Shown here one piece after another: positions 61,881 to 64,000 of a stretch of DNA of 64,000 nt (position 1 is the stretch's first letter; each line of letters starts with the position of its first letter). The stretch is from Anodontia alba. Its lineage: Eukaryota > Mollusca > Bivalvia > Lucinida > Lucinidae. A model generated the notes under the pieces. It saw only the letters and a list, made by a program, of their open reading frames with translations. It was not told the origin of the DNA and did no database searches. The stretch spans positions 73,166,768 to 73,230,767 of the forward strand of contig OZ024826.1 in assembly GCA_964016985.1 (NCBI GenBank), given 5' to 3'. Made by a program: the position numbers and the translations under genes.

Positions 61881-61985
61881 ATTTGATGCACCTCGGTGAA
61901 GCAAAAACATGTTATGAGTACTCATTTGAAGAACCTTTGTGAGGCTCATCTAATGAGTACCCACAACATATGTTTTTATGGAGAA
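61881..61985. repeat. free-standing M3-type hairpin core
   Basis: GAAGCAAAAACATGTTATGA, GTACTCATTTGAAGAACCTT, TGTGAGGCTCATCTAATGAG and TACCCACAACATATGTTTTT. Arms of about 40 bp. No CATTACGAAAAC ends. Confidence 0.65.
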
Positions 61986-62022
61986 AAAAATACAATCACC
62001 AAATACTTAACCTGAACAATTT

Positions 62023-62505
62023 TCCTCTGTACGTTTTATTTTCAAAACAGGAAACTGTCTCCAATGAAGACTATTTGCATGAAGTGTCAAATCCTATTTT
62101 CTGGATAAACTAAGACAATAACCACTTTATCGCATGCTGAATTAGCCCAGAAAGTGATAAACGTTTAGGGATCAAATATCACCCCCATCCCAAAAAAGGA
62201 AATGGTTTGACATTTCTTGCAAAGCATCTCCATTGCAAACAATTTGCATGAAATGTCAAATCCTATTTTCTGGGGAAAATTCAACAAATATCACCAGTTT
62301 TTTGCTGCTGAAGTAGCCCAGAGAGTGGAAAAGGTTAAGGGTTAAAATTTTTCCCCCTCCTCACCCCCACAAAAAAGAAAACAACAAAAAATAAAGTTTG
62401 ACAGTCCATACAAACTGTCTCTGTTGGAGACAATTCGCATGACATGTCAAAGCCTACTTTCTGGGAAAAATAAGAATATCATCATCACTTTTCCCTTGAT
62501 GCATG
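62023..62505. repeat. three M5-type centres in tandem
   Basis: Centres at about 62060-62110, 62190-62275 and 62400-62465. Each contains GTCTCC-type sequence, a GACTATTTGCATGAA / CAATTTGCATGAAATGTCAA element and CCTATTTTCTGG. Between them, TAGCCCAGAAAGTGATAAAC and TAGCCCAGAGAGTGGAAAAG are also repeated, so the unit is larger than M5 alone. Confidence 0.65.
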
Positions 62506-63460
62506 AACATTGTTTAACAATCATTTAAACTTAAGAAAAAAAAAAAAAATAGACAAACTGTCAAAAACCTTTCATAAAAATTAATGTATAATATGCTATT
62601 TCTAGTTTTATCTTATCATCTCAAGAATTGCAGGACCACGTGATCTGTCTCAGATAAAGGGCAGTTCTGTCAGATTATGAAAAAAGGGAAATTATGTATT
62701 ATGCAAACACTAAAGATCCAGATCAGTCTGCGCATCTGCACACTCTGGATTTTAAATCTTAATCGATATATTCTACAGTAATCAGTGTTTCTTTAGTTAT
62801 ACAGTTAAAGATGGCGCTTTGTTTGCCCATATTCCTTGATCATAGTCATAATGGTCCTTTTCAAATGTTGATGTTCATTTGATGTTTTGACCACTTTGTT
62901 TTTATTGCATGAGGTATAGATTAAGCTATTTGTACATTGTCCAGTGGCCTGAGGCTTCTAGTTCCCACGGGATAATAATAATAATAATGGTAGACAAATG
63001 GAACCAGAAAATAAACAACGTGCTGTTATTTAACTTGTATTTATATATGTTTGAACAATTTTTTTAATGCTAATATAAATGAAAGTAAAATGTTTTGTTG
63101 ATCGTTTCAAGAACTTTGAGATGTCTTCAAGTAACATAAGAAACAATTATGATTGAATCTTTTTCAAAAACAAAAAAAAAAAAAAAGAAAAAAAGAAAAA
63201 TGGGCCTTATGAATTATGCGATCAATGTAGAGCCGATTAGTCTGTGTGTCCGCTGAAATACATTGATCAGTCTATACTGCATGTTGAATACAGCTTGCAC
63301 AATCTATCAAAGAAAATTGTATGCACATGCTGATCTGGAACTACAATGGTTGCTGCTTTTATTTGGAGAGACTCGTGTTATTTTTGTGTTGGGTAATTAG
63401 CAAATATGGATAAAATGTCGTTTTCCTTGGATTATGACTGTTACTACTATCCTAGATTTT
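62506..63460. other. mostly unannotated interval
   Basis: A weak M9-type trace (CAGATCAGTCTGCGCATCTG) near 62718, an AATAAT run at 62970-62988, and an A-rich tract at about 63168-63200. No gene recognised. Confidence 0.4.
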
Positions 63461-63545
63461 TAGACAGAGGTCTGTGCCAACAGTGTTGACCCAGATCAAA
63501 TGTCATATTACGCATTGTGTGTTCAGGGTCTACACTATTTTACAC
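63461..63545. repeat. M1 core, decayed
   Basis: GTGCCAACAGTGTTGACCCA, GATCAAATGTCATATTACGC and GTTCAGGGTCTACACTATTT. Confidence 0.5.
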
Positions 63546-64000
63546 TTACCCAGCAATGTTTAGACAAATCAGCTGGTTCTGTAATGGCATTGTTAAAAAG
63601 ATAGGGCAAGTGTTGTAAAGAGTAGAAATTGATCGAATCATCTGGTATCCCAGGTTTGTTTTTGAAACAATTGTCTTTAGAGTAATGTTTGAAAAGGTGT
63701 GTACTGAACAATTTTTTGAATCTGACTGAGAAAGTGGTTTATAGTATTTAACCTCGGGATTCTGATAAACACACCATAAGAATAGGCAGTGACCCTGATC
63801 AGACATTACATCATAGAGTATCTTAACAAAGGTCTACACTGTTTGCCACTCAGATAGCAGGTATACGCTGTGTCAACAGGTAGCCAAACGGACTTGATCA
63901 AATTTCAGTATGATAGTAATTTAATGTGTCTAATAGGGTTTATACGGTAATTACCAATATTTTACCCCTAAATACACATGTACGATAGTATAAACTGTCC
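63546..64000. other. unannotated interval with split M1 remnant
   Basis: 63785-63855 has CAGTGACCCTGATCAGACAT and AAAGGTCTACACTGTTTGCC, a second decayed M1 core. The 86-codon frame at 63546-63806 (-) has no recognisable domain. Confidence 0.4.

Overview
This looks like about 64 kb of AT-rich, intergenic-type DNA from an animal genome. I found no host protein-coding gene, rRNA or confident tRNA gene. The repeat content resembles what I remember from heterodont bivalve molluscs: dense palindromic MITEs with GATCAGACGCCGC cores, an accttgacc-type composite repeat, and a YxDD reverse-transcriptase family. The organism call is an inference from memory, not a proof.

The only long intact reading frame is a non-LTR retrotransposon ORF2 (about 42.9-46.0 kb, + strand). 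It carries an endonuclease-like domain, a complete reverse transcriptase and a C-terminal zinc knuckle. A decayed relative lies on the - strand at 22.5-24.3 kb. A second, unrelated reverse-transcriptase family is present only as fragments. I recognised it by translating broken frames that share GIPMGTNCA, Y-x-[DE]-D and FNCT motifs. Pieces lie at 10.8-12.3 kb (-), 40.8-42.6 kb (+, three pieces) and 46.5-47.1 kb (+). Tail-only copies lie near 47.4-47.9, 49.2-49.5, 50.2 and 55.0 kb. It is called 'RT2' below.

Most of the rest is short inverted-repeat DNA. Working names used here: M1 (TTAACCC ends, GATCAGACGCCGC core, about 230 bp); M2 (same TTAA ends, core with GACGGCTC/GAGCCGTC); M3 (CATTACGAAAAC ends, about 278 bp, TACTCGTTAGAACCGCC hairpin); M4 (TA-CAGTCGA ends, pogo/Tc-like, 180-380 bp); M5 (CAGCAGACGACA ends, GACAATTTGCATGAAATGTC centre); M6 (hairpins of GGAGCAA and TCTTTCCTTTTAGAGTAGA); M7 (GGGCCGTTATCGGCCC); M8 (CAGGGCCCAGTTGTTCAAAG); M9 (CATTTCCTACAAG ends, CAGATCAGCCTGC core); and several one-off MITEs. 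None encodes a transposase, so all would need proteins supplied from elsewhere.

Layout: 0-8 kb is M1, M3, M5 and M7 copies in otherwise plain DNA. 8.8-13.7 kb holds degenerate tandem arrays around an RT2 pseudogene carrying two MITE insertions. 13.7-22 kb is MITE-rich. 22.5-24.9 kb is the decayed LINE. 25-36 kb is scattered MITEs. 36.2-38.1 kb is a hierarchical composite repeat. 40.4-47.9 kb is the retroelement cluster with AGAAGT-like simple repeats. 48-64 kb is more MITEs, RT2 tails and short tandem arrays. The recurring theme is nesting, and the sharing of the same hairpin cores between MITE families whose ends differ.
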